Positions 46,276 to 54,847 of a stretch of DNA of 64,000 bases are shown here, in pieces; position 1 is the stretch's first letter, and every line of letters begins with the position of its first letter. The DNA comes from Linepithema humile. Its lineage: Eukaryota; Arthropoda; Insecta; Hymenoptera; Formicidae. The position numbers and the translations under genes are program-made. The stretch covers positions 2,721,001 through 2,785,000 of the forward strand of contig NC_090135.1 of assembly GCF_040581485.1 (NCBI RefSeq), written 5' to 3'. Under the pieces are notes generated by a model, which was not told the origin of the DNA, searched no databases, and saw only the letters and a list, made by a program, of their open reading frames with translations.

Positions 46276-46283
46276 TTTTTATA
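46276..46283 (-). promoter_or_regulatory. TATA-like box upstream of the coiled-coil gene
   Basis: TATAAAAA on the minus strand, about 85 bp before the ATG at 46193. Confidence 0.45.
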
Positions 46284-46655
46284 GTACGTCCCTTAGATGT
46301 GGTGCAAATCTATGTGACCGCTCTACGGGGGTTATCTTTTCAAACATACTCCAAATTTATAATTTTGAAACATAATTCTTCTCCCGAGTAACCGAATATC
46401 AGTCGATAGATTTAGTATAAACTACCGCGGCATAAACAAATCTCATAAGAGATATCATAGCGACTTCATATAATGAGTTTGACACCCATGAAATTCTTCT
46501 CTCACGAGGATGTATTACTATTATTTACAAACTACTGCTGCAAAAACAAAAGATACGTACGACACACGTGAATACTTATCTTACAAGGATGTATTACAAT
46601 CATGATAAGTTAAATTAATGTATGATAAATGTTAAAAATTGTTTCAACTGAGCCT

Positions 46656-46805
46656 CTAACGCCTTTCACGATTACGAGGGGGAACGGGGGGAGGCGCTTG
46701 AGTCGTCCTCGGACGAGGCTCGACCACAGCTATCGGCTTGTGGTACACTCCGCAATCCTTACACTTCGCGTATTCGGAATTTTTTCTATTCTGATCACGC
46801 TCCAT
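46656..46805 (-). CDS. Small Polinton ORF with a CxxC pair (49 aa)
   Basis: The ATG at 46805 opens MERDQNRKNSEYAKCKDCG, followed by VYHKPIAVVEPRPRT, a Pro-rich run and a basic end (RNRERR), and stops at TAG 46658-46656. A TATATAAG box lies at 46879-46872, about 70 bp upstream, as for other genes of this element. One Cys-x2-Cys plus a following His could bind zinc with a partner. Its size and promoter support a real gene; function unknown. Confidence 0.5.
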   Translation of the reverse strand: MERDQNRKNSEYAKCKDCGVYHKPIAVVEPRPRTTQAPPPVPPRNRERR

Positions 46806-46904
46806 TTTCTATACTTTTTTTCTCCGCCGCGTGCACACTTTGAACTGATAAATTACTCTCTTCCGCACACCTTATATACAGCTCGACGCAAAAACGTCAA
46901 TTTC

Positions 46905-47220
46905 GCTGTAGTAATAAACGTTAAAAGATGTACAATAGACGTTCGATAGACGTACGAGAGACGTTCAAAGACGTACAATAGACGTTCGATAGACGTACGA
47001 GAGACGTTCAAAGACGTTCAAAGACGTACAATAGACGTTCGATAGACGTACGAGAGACGTTCAAAGACGTACAATAGATGTACGATAGACGTTCAAAGAC
47101 GTACGATAGACGTTCAAAGATGTACGAGAGGCGTTCGATATACGTTCTATGATGTTAAAAGTAGTTCGATAGGTGTTCGATAGACGTTCAATATACGTTC
47201 AATAAATGTCTGAAAGATGT
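46905..47220. repeat. Tandem GACGT-rich array
   Basis: Short units such as AGACGTTCGATAGACGTACG and AGACGTTCAAAGACGTAC repeat for about 300 bp. GACGT recurs every 12-15 bases. No open frame is convincing. It lies upstream of the TATA-led small ORF on the minus strand, so it might be an enhancer-like array. Confidence 0.7.
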
Positions 47221-47322
47221 ACGATATAAGCGATAGGTCATATTACATGGTGGATTATGTAACGGGTAAAAGGTGGAATAAAAGTCATACGAGTGTGATA
47301 TACATCATTTTATTAGAATAAA

Positions 47323-47828
47323 TCATAGTTGTTTTACACGTTTGTTACGCTCAAACCACCACCACTTGTACAATTTGCAAACATTCCGCATAGCGCAATG
47401 TCTCGTGTGATATCCACAACGCAAAGTTCCGATTACATCCAAGTTCGTCAGGCGTGCGATATCTTCGTAATCCACATCGATCGTTTCGATCTCTACATCA
47501 TCTTCCAAAATCTCGCACAGCCACTTTTTCTTCTCGAGTCCTTTCACGTATATCAGAGGCGGTTCCGTACCAATGGCATTGTTGATAAGACTTTTCATCT
47601 GACTGTACGAGACGTGTCCATCTTCCCATCGGAAGCCGTGGTGGTGTATCCGTATAACCAACACGCCAGCGATTTTTCCGATTTCGTCAACAGATACCAC
47701 GGTACGTGTTCACGAAATACGTAATGAGATAGCGTTTCGCCATCTCGAAGTACCGCTACCTCTTTCACGATAAAAATGTTGTTGAACGCGTAACCTTGCA
47801 AGTCGACGAAAATTGGTACGTTCGACAT
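47323..47828 (-). pseudogene. Conserved Polinton-associated protein, frameshifted
   Basis: Two overlapping minus frames form one product. The first (from the ATG at 47828) begins MSNVPIFVDLQGYAFNN and carries VFREHVPWYLLTKSEKS; the second continues HHHGFRWEDGHVSYSQMKS, then YVKGLEKKKWLCEIL and ends in a Cys/His/Trp-rich tail (CAMRNVCKLYKWW). The shift is at about 47650-47665. This protein type is common beside insect Mavericks; FVDLQG and the later conserved acidic residues hint at an RNase H/exonuclease-like fold, which I cannot confirm. Confidence 0.6.
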
Positions 47829-47886
47829 CGTCATCGACCGTCGGAAAACTGACGTTCCCATTCGCACACGTCTAATTTATAACTTT

Positions 47887-49086
47887 TCACACGAGTCTGC
47901 GCACAATGTTGTTCAGTGGATTATATTCGACCATTCGATCGTGTATAATGAGACAATAGGCGGTGGTGTTGGCCGGTATATTTTCCTTACAATCAAATTC
48001 TATTCGCACGTCAACGGTGGCGCTCTTGACAGAGTCGTTTTGTCGCGAACAATCTATGACTACGAACGGACCGGCTTTCGAGAATTCATCGATGTCCAAA
48101 TACGTATCGTCCTGTCCATAATAGGCTTTGCGGAAACGCGCATACATATTGTACAGTATAGCGTATCGACTCTTGTCGAAATCCAAATTCATGTCGTCGT
48201 ACGGATAAAAATCTGAATTCAGATGCAGTCTCACATTGGTGAGTTTACAAGCGTCAAATTGCGTAGCGTTTTCAGACAGTACGTTTTTTCGACCGGTTTG
48301 GAGAGCAAAGATTACGTATCGCGGTTTTTCCAATTGCGTCGCAGCTTTAACCGCCCAGGAATGCTTCGTTGTATTCTGCAGCAGAGGAAACTCGTACAGA
48401 TCCCACGAACGGAAGCACACGCTCAGATATCTTCCGCTTTCCAAAGTTCGAAGAAGAGACAGCTTGTTGACTTCGCTCAGAGATACGTGCGGCATTCGCC
48501 ACTGTATCTTGAGTAGTTCGATCGTTGGATTTGCACCGGCTCGTCCTACGAGACAATTGTTATCGTTGCGCGATCGTATCAATACAAGTTCGTGACGAGC
48601 GTTGATTACAATCCGTTTGTAGTCCTCGCAGAATCCTAAAAGAGTATTGAGCGGAACGCAAAAATTAAAGTTTCCATCGAGCAACGGATTTCCATCCGGA
48701 TTCCACGATGCGTATTTCAGCGTCTTGCTCTTCTCCGTCGTCAGCGATACATAGTTTTTGATCGTGCTCGTTATTCCAACGTTTCTGTTACGATCGATTT
48801 CAACTCCGTCGAGCTCGTATCGCATTTCATCAAACATGAACGCGACACAATTATTTCCCATTATACACACGTTATCTCTATTCTCATCGGCAGGAGTAAC
48901 GAGTTTTCCTTCAATGTAGAGAAAACTCTCACACGGTAACGTGTACAAATCCTGTTGCTGTATCGGTATTCGTATCTCATCGCTGTGTCCCAACGTCGTG
49001 TTAGCGTACGGATTGTACGTGTGCATCTCATATTTCACGATACGCTCGTCGAAGACGGGCTCGTCAGCGATGTCGAGTATATCCAT
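47887..49086 (-). CDS. Polinton major capsid protein, double jelly-roll type (399 aa)
   Basis: An intact 399-residue frame from the ATG at 49086. The N-terminus has DILDIADEPVFDERIVKYE and a Tyr-Asn-Pro stretch, followed by FDEMRYELDGVEIDRNRNVG and a beta-rich body, consistent with the double jelly-roll capsid family of Polintons. It builds the icosahedral shell as pseudo-hexameric trimers. It is first of the cluster capsid, penton, protease, PLA2 protein on the minus strand, about 120 bp from the penton gene. The frame is fully open, unlike polymerase and integrase. Confidence 0.8.
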   Translation of the reverse strand: MDILDIADEPVFDERIVKYEMHTYNPYANTTLGHSDEIRIPIQQQDLYTLPCESFLYIEGKLVTPADENRDNVCIMGNNCVAFMFDEMRYELDGVEIDRNRNVGITSTIKNYVSLTTEKSKTLKYASWNPDGNPLLDGNFNFCVPLNTLLGFCEDYKRIVINARHELVLIRSRNDNNCLVGRAGANPTIELLKIQWRMPHVSLSEVNKLSLLRTLESGRYLSVCFRSWDLYEFPLLQNTTKHSWAVKAATQLEKPRYVIFALQTGRKNVLSENATQFDACKLTNVRLHLNSDFYPYDDMNLDFDKSRYAILYNMYARFRKAYYGQDDTYLDIDEFSKAGPFVVIDCSRQNDSVKSATVDVRIEFDCKENIPANTTAYCLIIHDRMVEYNPLNNIVRRLV

Positions 49087-49209
49087 CTCTTTAAACGTTT
49101 CTCACAACGAATCCCAACGATTTTAAAAAGTTTACGTTCGTTGTACTGAGCCTCTTGAATGGCGATGTTTTCCCAATTTTCGTTGTTCTCTCAATCACTC
49201 GCTGTTCGT

Positions 49210-49938
49210 TCAACACGAGCATTTCCTCGCACCACGTCGCCGCAAGTGCAGTCTGATGGTAATCTCTTCTCCGCGAAAATCGATCAATCGTCCGTCTTGA
49301 TCCACCACACGCAAGGTGATATCGGTAACGCTCCTCGCGATGACCGGAAGGTAAATGATTTGCGCCGGCGTTTCCGAGACTTTATATCCCGGAGGTACGT
49401 TCGGTGAAAATTCATGTATCGTGTGCACCGACCTGTCGTTGGCGTACGCACCCGTGGTTATGCTGCATTCCACTCGAATAATGTTTACGTTGACGATGTT
49501 AACCGAGGAATCTGATTCGTGCAACTTTCTCGGTTCCAGTATACGACCCGTCGAAAATCCAAACAGCGGTCCGATGGTATTTGGTTTGGCGAAATTTATT
49601 CGAAAAGCGCACATGATTTCACTCTTCATGGTATTAACGTTGGGACGAAGTGACAATGGATAATCTTGCTCTTCACTTTTTCCTCGTTTTTGCAGTATCG
49701 CGCGTTTCAGATAAGAAGCAATGGCGTCCAATTCGTACGATCCTTCGGGAATTGTAATTTCTTCGTCATTGTCGTCGAAATAAAATTTATTGTTCGCTAC
49801 CGTCACGTTCGGAATCGTGTTGTAGGTCTCCATCGTGGTTAGGCCGAGCTCGTAGTCCCCATCGCTCAAGTCTATCGGTGGAAAATAATCCACCGTGAGA
49901 ACGCTGCTTTTACCGCTTAGAGTGAGCGTCAGCGACAT
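49210..49938 (-). CDS. Polinton minor capsid (penton-like) protein (242 aa)
   Basis: An intact frame from the ATG at 49938, beta-strand rich, with [18 protein letters not shown] near the N-terminus and [11 protein letters not shown] in the middle; it ends with a basic [10 protein letters not shown] tail. Size, position beside the major capsid gene and the FPPIDL motif fit the single jelly-roll penton protein that forms the vertices. Its start overlaps the end of the protease frame by 29 bp. Confidence 0.75.
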   Translation of the reverse strand: MSLTLTLSGKSSVLTVDYFPPIDLSDGDYELGLTTMETYNTIPNVTVANNKFYFDDNDEEITIPEGSYELDAIASYLKRAILQKRGKSEEQDYPLSLRPNVNTMKSEIMCAFRINFAKPNTIGPLFGFSTGRILEPRKLHESDSSVNIVNVNIIRVECSITTGAYANDRSVHTIHEFSPNVPPGYKVSETPAQIIYLPVIARSVTDITLRVVDQDGRLIDFRGEEITIRLHLRRRGARKCSC

Positions 49939-50296
49939 TGCCGAGATTCAATCGACGACTGATGTCGATCGATGGCTGATCGATTTTTATATCTATTTTC
50001 TGGAGGAACAGGAGGCACAATTGTCCGCAGATCGTTTGATCGTACGTCTGGTAGACCGTGCGATTGTACGTTATCGTTGTATCGGTGTCTCCGAGGTAGC
50101 GTGTAAGCTCCTTCGGCGGTTGCAAATTGCCAAAGCTGTCAAAGTATACGGCGCGATCGCCTCTCTTGGCGTACGCCACCCAATGCGTGCCCGGCCCGTC
50201 GACATCGTCCAAATTCACGATATCGCTCTCATTTTTATGTATCTTGTCGGGTAAAGCGTTACGCATGTAGACACCTCGGAAATACGGTATTCGCAT
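49910..50296 (-). CDS. Adenain-like maturation cysteine protease
   Basis: Contains [16 protein letters not shown], then GTHWVAY (catalytic His), VYFDSFGN (Asp) and [10 protein letters not shown] (Cys), the adenain/C48-related triad order. I start at the ATG at 50296 (128 residues). The frame is open further upstream without an ATG, and an acceptor-like CAG lies at 50320-50318, so a few N-terminal residues may come from a spliced exon. It would process capsid precursors. It overlaps the penton gene and follows the PLA2 gene by about 50 bp. Confidence 0.8.
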   Translation of the reverse strand: MRIPYFRGVYMRNALPDKIHKNESDIVNLDDVDGPGTHWVAYAKRGDRAVYFDSFGNLQPPKELTRYLGDTDTTITYNRTVYQTYDQTICGQLCLLFLQKIDIKIDQPSIDISRRLNLGNVADAHSKR

Positions 50297-50349
50297 ACGC
50301 TTCGCTATTTGTAACAACTGTAGATTGGTGGTGGCACCCGCGGGCGTCT

Positions 50350-50967
50350 CTATCGTTTTTTCGACGTTTTTTTTTTTCTTTTCAATCCTTTGCCCCGCTT
50401 GTACGGAGCGAGATAAATCCCCCGTCCTTCCATTGCTTTATTGTGACGTTTCGTCTCTTCGAGTTGTCGTCGCGCGGCCTTAGAGTCGTTCACCGCCTTT
50501 GCAACACCCGCCGCTCCACCGGCAAGCGAACCGATGACTCCCAAGAGCGGTAACAACGGTAACATACCACCGTGTTTCGCCGTCGGAAGCGTTCTCCTCT
50601 TGGTCTTCTTCTTCTTTCTCTTTGTCATACCCATCCCCAATTTCGTCTTTGCTTTCATAGCAGCCCATACGGCGGTAGCAGCAGCCCTCTCACCGAGAGT
50701 CGCGTCCGCAGCGGTGATCCGCACCCGCGCTTTATCGGCGAGAACGCGATCGGCTGCGTGGCGGTCCGCTGATTCGCGGTTTTGCGAGTACGCGATGTCG
50801 TGATCGCGACACGCCGCGTCCAACGGATTGATACCTCGATCCCCTCGCGCGAGTCGTTTCCGCAGACGAGTCCCCGGCCCGCAAAATTGGTAGCCGGGTA
50901 TATGCAGCTCCAACGGTAGTCGATTTATCACACTGTTCAGTAAACCGGCACCCTTGTATCGTTTCAT
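50350..50967 (-). CDS. Virion protein with PLA2 domain and hydrophobic/basic tail (205 aa)
   Basis: The ATG at 50967 opens MKRYKGAGLLNSVINRLP. Residues about 23-65 match a phospholipase A2 core as found in parvovirus VP1: a calcium loop (YQFCGPGTRL) and the His-Asp pair (DAACRDHDIAYS). A basic region follows, then a hydrophobic Gly/Ala-rich segment (GMLPLLPLLGVIGSLAGGAA, about residues 133-153) and a very basic C-terminus. This suggests a minor virion protein that disturbs membranes during entry. It lies at the head of the minus-strand virion cluster. Confidence 0.75.
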   Translation of the reverse strand: MKRYKGAGLLNSVINRLPLELHIPGYQFCGPGTRLRKRLARGDRGINPLDAACRDHDIAYSQNRESADRHAADRVLADKARVRITAADATLGERAAATAVWAAMKAKTKLGMGMTKRKKKKTKRRTLPTAKHGGMLPLLPLLGVIGSLAGGAAGVAKAVNDSKAARRQLEETKRHNKAMEGRGIYLAPYKRGKGLKRKKKTSKKR

Positions 50968-51037
50968 AGAGCGCGAATTCTAACGTATCGCGTGTAAATC
51001 ATATTTCCAACTGAGGTGTGTTTCGACAGCGCTCACC

Positions 51038-51047
51038 TATAAATAGG
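51038..51047 (+). promoter_or_regulatory. TATA box for the plus-strand ATPase transcript
   Basis: CTATAAATAG, 68 bp upstream of the ATG at 51106, in the short intergenic region between divergent transcripts. Confidence 0.6.
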
Positions 51048-51105
51048 AGGCGTGTATCGATCATTAACCAGTAGAATATCAAAGTTTGTCGGACGACAAA
51101 GTACA

Positions 51106-51342
51106 ATGAATAACCGGGATAATAAGAAGGAACGAAAGGAGGTGAATGTCGCAAACGTGTATCGCTAATCGTGTGTTTGAAACAATATTTTTTTTTTTCA
51201 GGATAATGTCCGAATCATGTATGGAAATAGAGATATTTTAGATCTAGCAACAAATATCCGAGCACCGCTCTTTCCAACAACCGATGCTGCGCACTCGTCG
51301 CGTAATAACAAGGATGAGAAAGAGTCCGGTAAAAAAAAATGA
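51106..51342 (+). CDS. Spliced 58-aa leader ORF overlapping the ATPase start
   Basis: Exon 1 is 51106-51141 (MNNRDNKKERKE), intron GT...TTTTCAG, and exon 2 is 51202-51342 (DNVRIMYGNRDILDL ... ESGKKK). The product is highly charged. Its TGA (51340-51342) overlaps the ATG of the ATPase (51339-51341) as ATGA, an arrangement that permits termination-reinitiation. It could be a small protein or simply the leader of the ATPase message. Phase is consistent across the intron. Confidence 0.5.
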
Positions 51343-52040
51343 AATTTGTACAACAACCGTACACGATCCGTGTGAAAAACATGGATGATAAGACGCAAGG
51401 GGTTTGTGAGAAGGCGTGCAGACACGGTAAAATGCTGCCAAACACGATACGCGGTATCATTTGCGGTCCCTCGAATTGCGGTAAAACTAATGTAATGATT
51501 AGTCTGCTGGAAAGTCCGAACGGTGTACGTTTCGAAAACGTGTACGTGTACTCGAAATCGTTGAATCAACCAAAGTATCGGTATCTCGAAAGATTGCTCG
51601 GATCGATCGATGAAATCGTCTATTTTACGTTCTCGGACAACAACACAATTGTACCGCACAGCGAGGCGTTACCGAGTTCCGTATTCGTCTTCGACGATAT
51701 AGCGTGCGACAAGCAGAATGCGATACGCGAGTACTTTGCTATGAGTCGACATTCGAAGGTCGATTGTTTTTATCTGTGCCAAACGTATGCAAAAATACCG
51801 AAACATCTCGTGCGCGACAACGCGAATTTACTCGTAATATTCAAGCAGGATGGAACAAACCTTAAGCACGTCTACAACGATCATGTGAATACGGACATGA
51901 CGTACGAAGATTTCGGAACATTGTGTCACGCATGTTGGCAGCACAAGTACGGATTTTTAGTGATAGACAAGGATAGTGCGATTAACGATGGACGTTACAG
52001 ACGTGGTTTTAACGAGTTTGCGGTACCGCGGAATGGTTAG
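51339..52040 (+). CDS. Genome-packaging ATPase, A32/FtsK-HerA type (233 aa)
   Basis: An intact frame. Walker A is GPSNCGKTN (about residue 43), Walker B is SVFVFDDIA (about residue 112), followed by a conserved MSRHSKVDCFYLCQTYAKIPK segment. This matches the poxvirus A32-like packaging ATPases carried by Polintons. It pumps DNA into preformed capsids. It is first in a plus-strand run of four genes with short gaps. Confidence 0.85.
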   Translation: MKFVQQPYTIRVKNMDDKTQGVCEKACRHGKMLPNTIRGIICGPSNCGKTNVMISLLESPNGVRFENVYVYSKSLNQPKYRYLERLLGSIDEIVYFTFSDNNTIVPHSEALPSSVFVFDDIACDKQNAIREYFAMSRHSKVDCFYLCQTYAKIPKHLVRDNANLLVIFKQDGTNLKHVYNDHVNTDMTYEDFGTLCHACWQHKYGFLVIDKDSAINDGRYRRGFNEFAVPRNG

Positions 52041-52054
52041 TTGTTCTCGAGACG

Positions 52055-53152
52055 TTGACGATGACGCTTGACACGAAAGATATCGACGAGAGGGAGAAGA
52101 TCGCGAAGGAAATCGCTCGTACGAGCGAGTCGATTCGCAAGAAGCATCGGACGTTGAAGACGGGTAGAGTGGAGCAAGAGGTGCAATTAGAGAAACGGTT
52201 GAAACCGATCGTAGAGCCGTTGAAACGAATCGTCGAGAACATCAAGGGTGACGATGATTCGGTTGACGATCTCGAGATTAAAAACGAACCGGACATCAAA
52301 CGAAAGCGGACAAGCTCTGAGAGGAAGAAAATCAAGCGTACCTCGTTGACGACACCGATACAGACCCCATTGACGCCACCGATACAAGCCTCGACTCCGT
52401 TCCAGCCGCAAAAATTGGTGTTTGAAGCGCCGACATATTTACCGACCGAAAACGTGTTCGAAACCACGGACCCGTCTTTCGTAACATCCGTGAGACAGAC
52501 GATGCAAACGTCCGATGGTCGGGAAGCTCTGTACGGCCAAATGGGTCCGCTGGGTCAAGAGTACATCGGGGAGCTCTTGAGCGGTGACAAGAAGAGAGGG
52601 ATCGACAACGTGTACGGTGTATACTTCAACGATGCGGGAACGTTTCTCGGAGACAAGGTCTTCGACATTGATAGAGACGACAATGTGATCGTGGACGGTG
52701 TGAAATACGCTGGCACATCCGGCCTGTTTGAATTAATATTCAAAAGACTTCCCGACGATACGCTGTGTACGGAGGATGACAAACAAAAGTACAAGAGCAT
52801 ACTACTCGCTACTAACGCTCACAGACGCGGTCATAACACGCATTTACCTGTTTTGGGAAACAAAGGATACAAATACAAACATATCATCACACCTCTGATA
52901 TCTAAGAAAGGTGGAGGTGTTGCACATCTCGACAGGAGAGGTGTGGGTCGTACGTTACCCAAGTGTAACGTACCACAGACCATGACTGTGACCGACAACG
53001 CGGTCGATTACGTGCACTGGGATGATCCGAACGAATTGGTGGATCGCCTTCGATTGCTGGACGCCTCCCGTCAGGCGGGAAACAACGCGCACGACAACGA
53101 GTTTCTCTCGATTATCGAGGAACTGCGCGAAGCTGGTCTGATTATAAATTGA
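52055..53152 (+). CDS. DUF8207-like Polinton protein (365 aa)
   Basis: The N-terminal half is charged and helical (EREKIAKEIARTSESIRKKH), followed by a Thr/Pro linker. The C-terminal half has a compact domain (GPLGQEYIGELLSGD, VYGVYFNDAGTFLGDK, KRLPDDTLCTEDDKQKYKSIL, ATNAHRRGHN) that resembles a conserved insect-Maverick domain annotated as DUF8207. Function unknown. It begins 14 bp after the ATPase stop, so the two probably share a transcript. Confidence 0.65.
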   Translation: MTMTLDTKDIDEREKIAKEIARTSESIRKKHRTLKTGRVEQEVQLEKRLKPIVEPLKRIVENIKGDDDSVDDLEIKNEPDIKRKRTSSERKKIKRTSLTTPIQTPLTPPIQASTPFQPQKLVFEAPTYLPTENVFETTDPSFVTSVRQTMQTSDGREALYGQMGPLGQEYIGELLSGDKKRGIDNVYGVYFNDAGTFLGDKVFDIDRDDNVIVDGVKYAGTSGLFELIFKRLPDDTLCTEDDKQKYKSILLATNAHRRGHNTHLPVLGNKGYKYKHIITPLISKKGGGVAHLDRRGVGRTLPKCNVPQTMTVTDNAVDYVHWDDPNELVDRLRLLDASRQAGNNAHDNEFLSIIEELREAGLIIN

Positions 53153-53201
53153 TTGTCGTTGTCATCGCTGTAGCCAGTATTGCTCGTGTGATGCTACAGG
53201 A

Positions 53202-53771
53202 ATGTCTATCAACAAATTCGGACTACAGTTAGGAGGAAGCGACAGGGTGACGAGACAGAGCGGCGAAGTCTCGAAGAATTACGTGCGCGAAAATTGTCTC
53301 TGCAAGGATGGTGAGGTTTTCAACGCCAAGTCACGCGTGATCAGACATCTCGCCGACCCTGAAGCGGACACCGACGCTGTCAACAAGCTGCATCTGGATC
53401 ATCACTTCAAGCTTATGAGCGATCGTGAGAATCGAAATCGTATGCTCTGTGAAAATTTTAAGCGAGAAGTACTTTCGAGACTCGAAGATTCGGAAAATAC
53501 CGAGCGGACCTGGAAGAGAGACCACGACGATTACATCGAGACCAGATACGTGGCGTTGGAACGACAGATTCACGATCTGAGAGGTCTCCTCGACGAGAGT
53601 GTAGCGCGACTCGATGGAAAACTCATCGATCGCGAGCGAGAGACGAAGAGTCTTGTCGAGCGAGAGATTCACAATCTTCGTAGAGCTGTGAGAAAAAATT
53701 TCATCGAATACTACGATGAGGCGATGAAGAAGAAACAGAACGAATCGCAATGTGCGAGAAGGAAGCGGTGA
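53202..53771 (+). CDS. Coiled-coil protein with fibre-like DAVNK motif (189 aa)
   Basis: An intact frame: a Gly/Ser-rich head, then a segment RHLADPEADTDAVNKLHLDH and long heptad-like helices (RDLRG-type, about residues 85-180), ending basic. The DP...TDAVNK segment resembles repeats found in viral and phage fibre or tail proteins, where it marks a trimeric shaft. A virion attachment or scaffolding role is possible. Its last 22 bases overlap the integrase start. Confidence 0.5.
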   Translation: MSINKFGLQLGGSDRVTRQSGEVSKNYVRENCLCKDGEVFNAKSRVIRHLADPEADTDAVNKLHLDHHFKLMSDRENRNRMLCENFKREVLSRLEDSENTERTWKRDHDDYIETRYVALERQIHDLRGLLDESVARLDGKLIDRERETKSLVEREIHNLRRAVRKNFIEYYDEAMKKKQNESQCARRKR

Positions 53772-54688
53772 GCCTGGAGAGGAGATCGCTCGTGGACGAG
53801 CTCCACGCACCGCCGAGAAGAAACTTTACGCGTCGGCCAGTCGTCGTGAAAGGATACGATAATTTGTGGCAGGCTGACATTGTCGAGACGAGACCGTACT
53901 CGCGATCCAACGGCGGCTGCAACTACATTCTAACCGTTATCGATGTGTTGAGCAAGTACGCGTGGGCTATGCCCTTAAAGACCAAAGGTGGAATCGAAAC
54001 GTCCAAAGCATTTTCCGCGATATTTAGAGAGAGAATTCCGAAAAATTTGCAGACTGACCGTGGAAAAGAATTTTACAACAGAGATTTCCAAAATCTTGTC
54101 AAGAAACACGGTATCAATCATTATTCGACATACTCGGTTATGAAGGCTTCGGTGGTGGAACGATTCAATCGCACGTTAAAGAACGAAATGTGGAAGTTTT
54201 TCACGCTCACGGGATCGTACAGGTGAATCGACGATTTACCGCGATTGGTCTCGGAATACAACGGTCGTAAACATCGTACAATCGGTATGCGCCCGATCGA
54301 TGTCACTCCCGAGATCGCAAAGGGACTCTTGAGCACCGTGTACGGTAATATAAAAATTGCCGCGCCGGCGAAATTCAGGGTGGGTGATCCGGTGCGCGTG
54401 AGCAAATTCAAAACTGTATTCGAGAAAGGATACACGCCGAATTAGTCGACGGAGGTGTTTAAGATCGCCACGGTGCAACGTACCAATCCTGTGACGTATC
54501 TGATTAAAGATTATCGCGGAGATCCGGTCGCGGGAGGCTTTTACGAGCACGAATTGCTCAAGACCGCACAACCCGACGTTTATCTCGTGGAGAAGGTGTT
54601 GCGCCGAAAGGACGACAAGGTGTTTGTAAAGTGGTTGGGATTCGACAATTCGCACAACTCTTGGATAAATAAAGACGATGTATTGTAA
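53750..54688 (+). pseudogene. Polinton retroviral-type integrase with chromodomain, two in-frame stops
   Basis: The frame holds the rve core with LWQADIV (Asp), LQTDRGKEF (Asp) and VVERFNRT (Glu), a GRKHRTIGMRP segment, an SH3-like FRVGDPVRVS region and a C-terminal chromodomain (VLRRKDDKVFVKWLGFDN). Two stops interrupt it: TGA at 54224-54226 and TAG at 54443-54445. Both sit where tryptophan is expected; the older copy keeps Trp at the second site. The total length, 313 codons, is normal. All catalytic residues precede the first stop. It inserts the element using the TIR ends. Confidence 0.85.
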
Positions 54689-54847
54689 TAAACTATGTAT
54701 AATTTACATTGCATTATAATAAACTATTATACATTTATATACAATGATGTTCTTTATTACTACAACATGTTACAATATATATACATTTAAAACTAATAAA
54801 GACAATAATACATAAAATATTAAACTATATAAATTACTAAGCATTAT

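Noticed and set aside
46629..46949. 106-codon plus-strand frame
   Set aside because: It is antisense to a TATA-led small ORF with better coding features and contains no domain.
48223..49149. Plus-strand frames over the capsid gene
   Set aside because: Shadows of the 399-aa minus-strand capsid frame.
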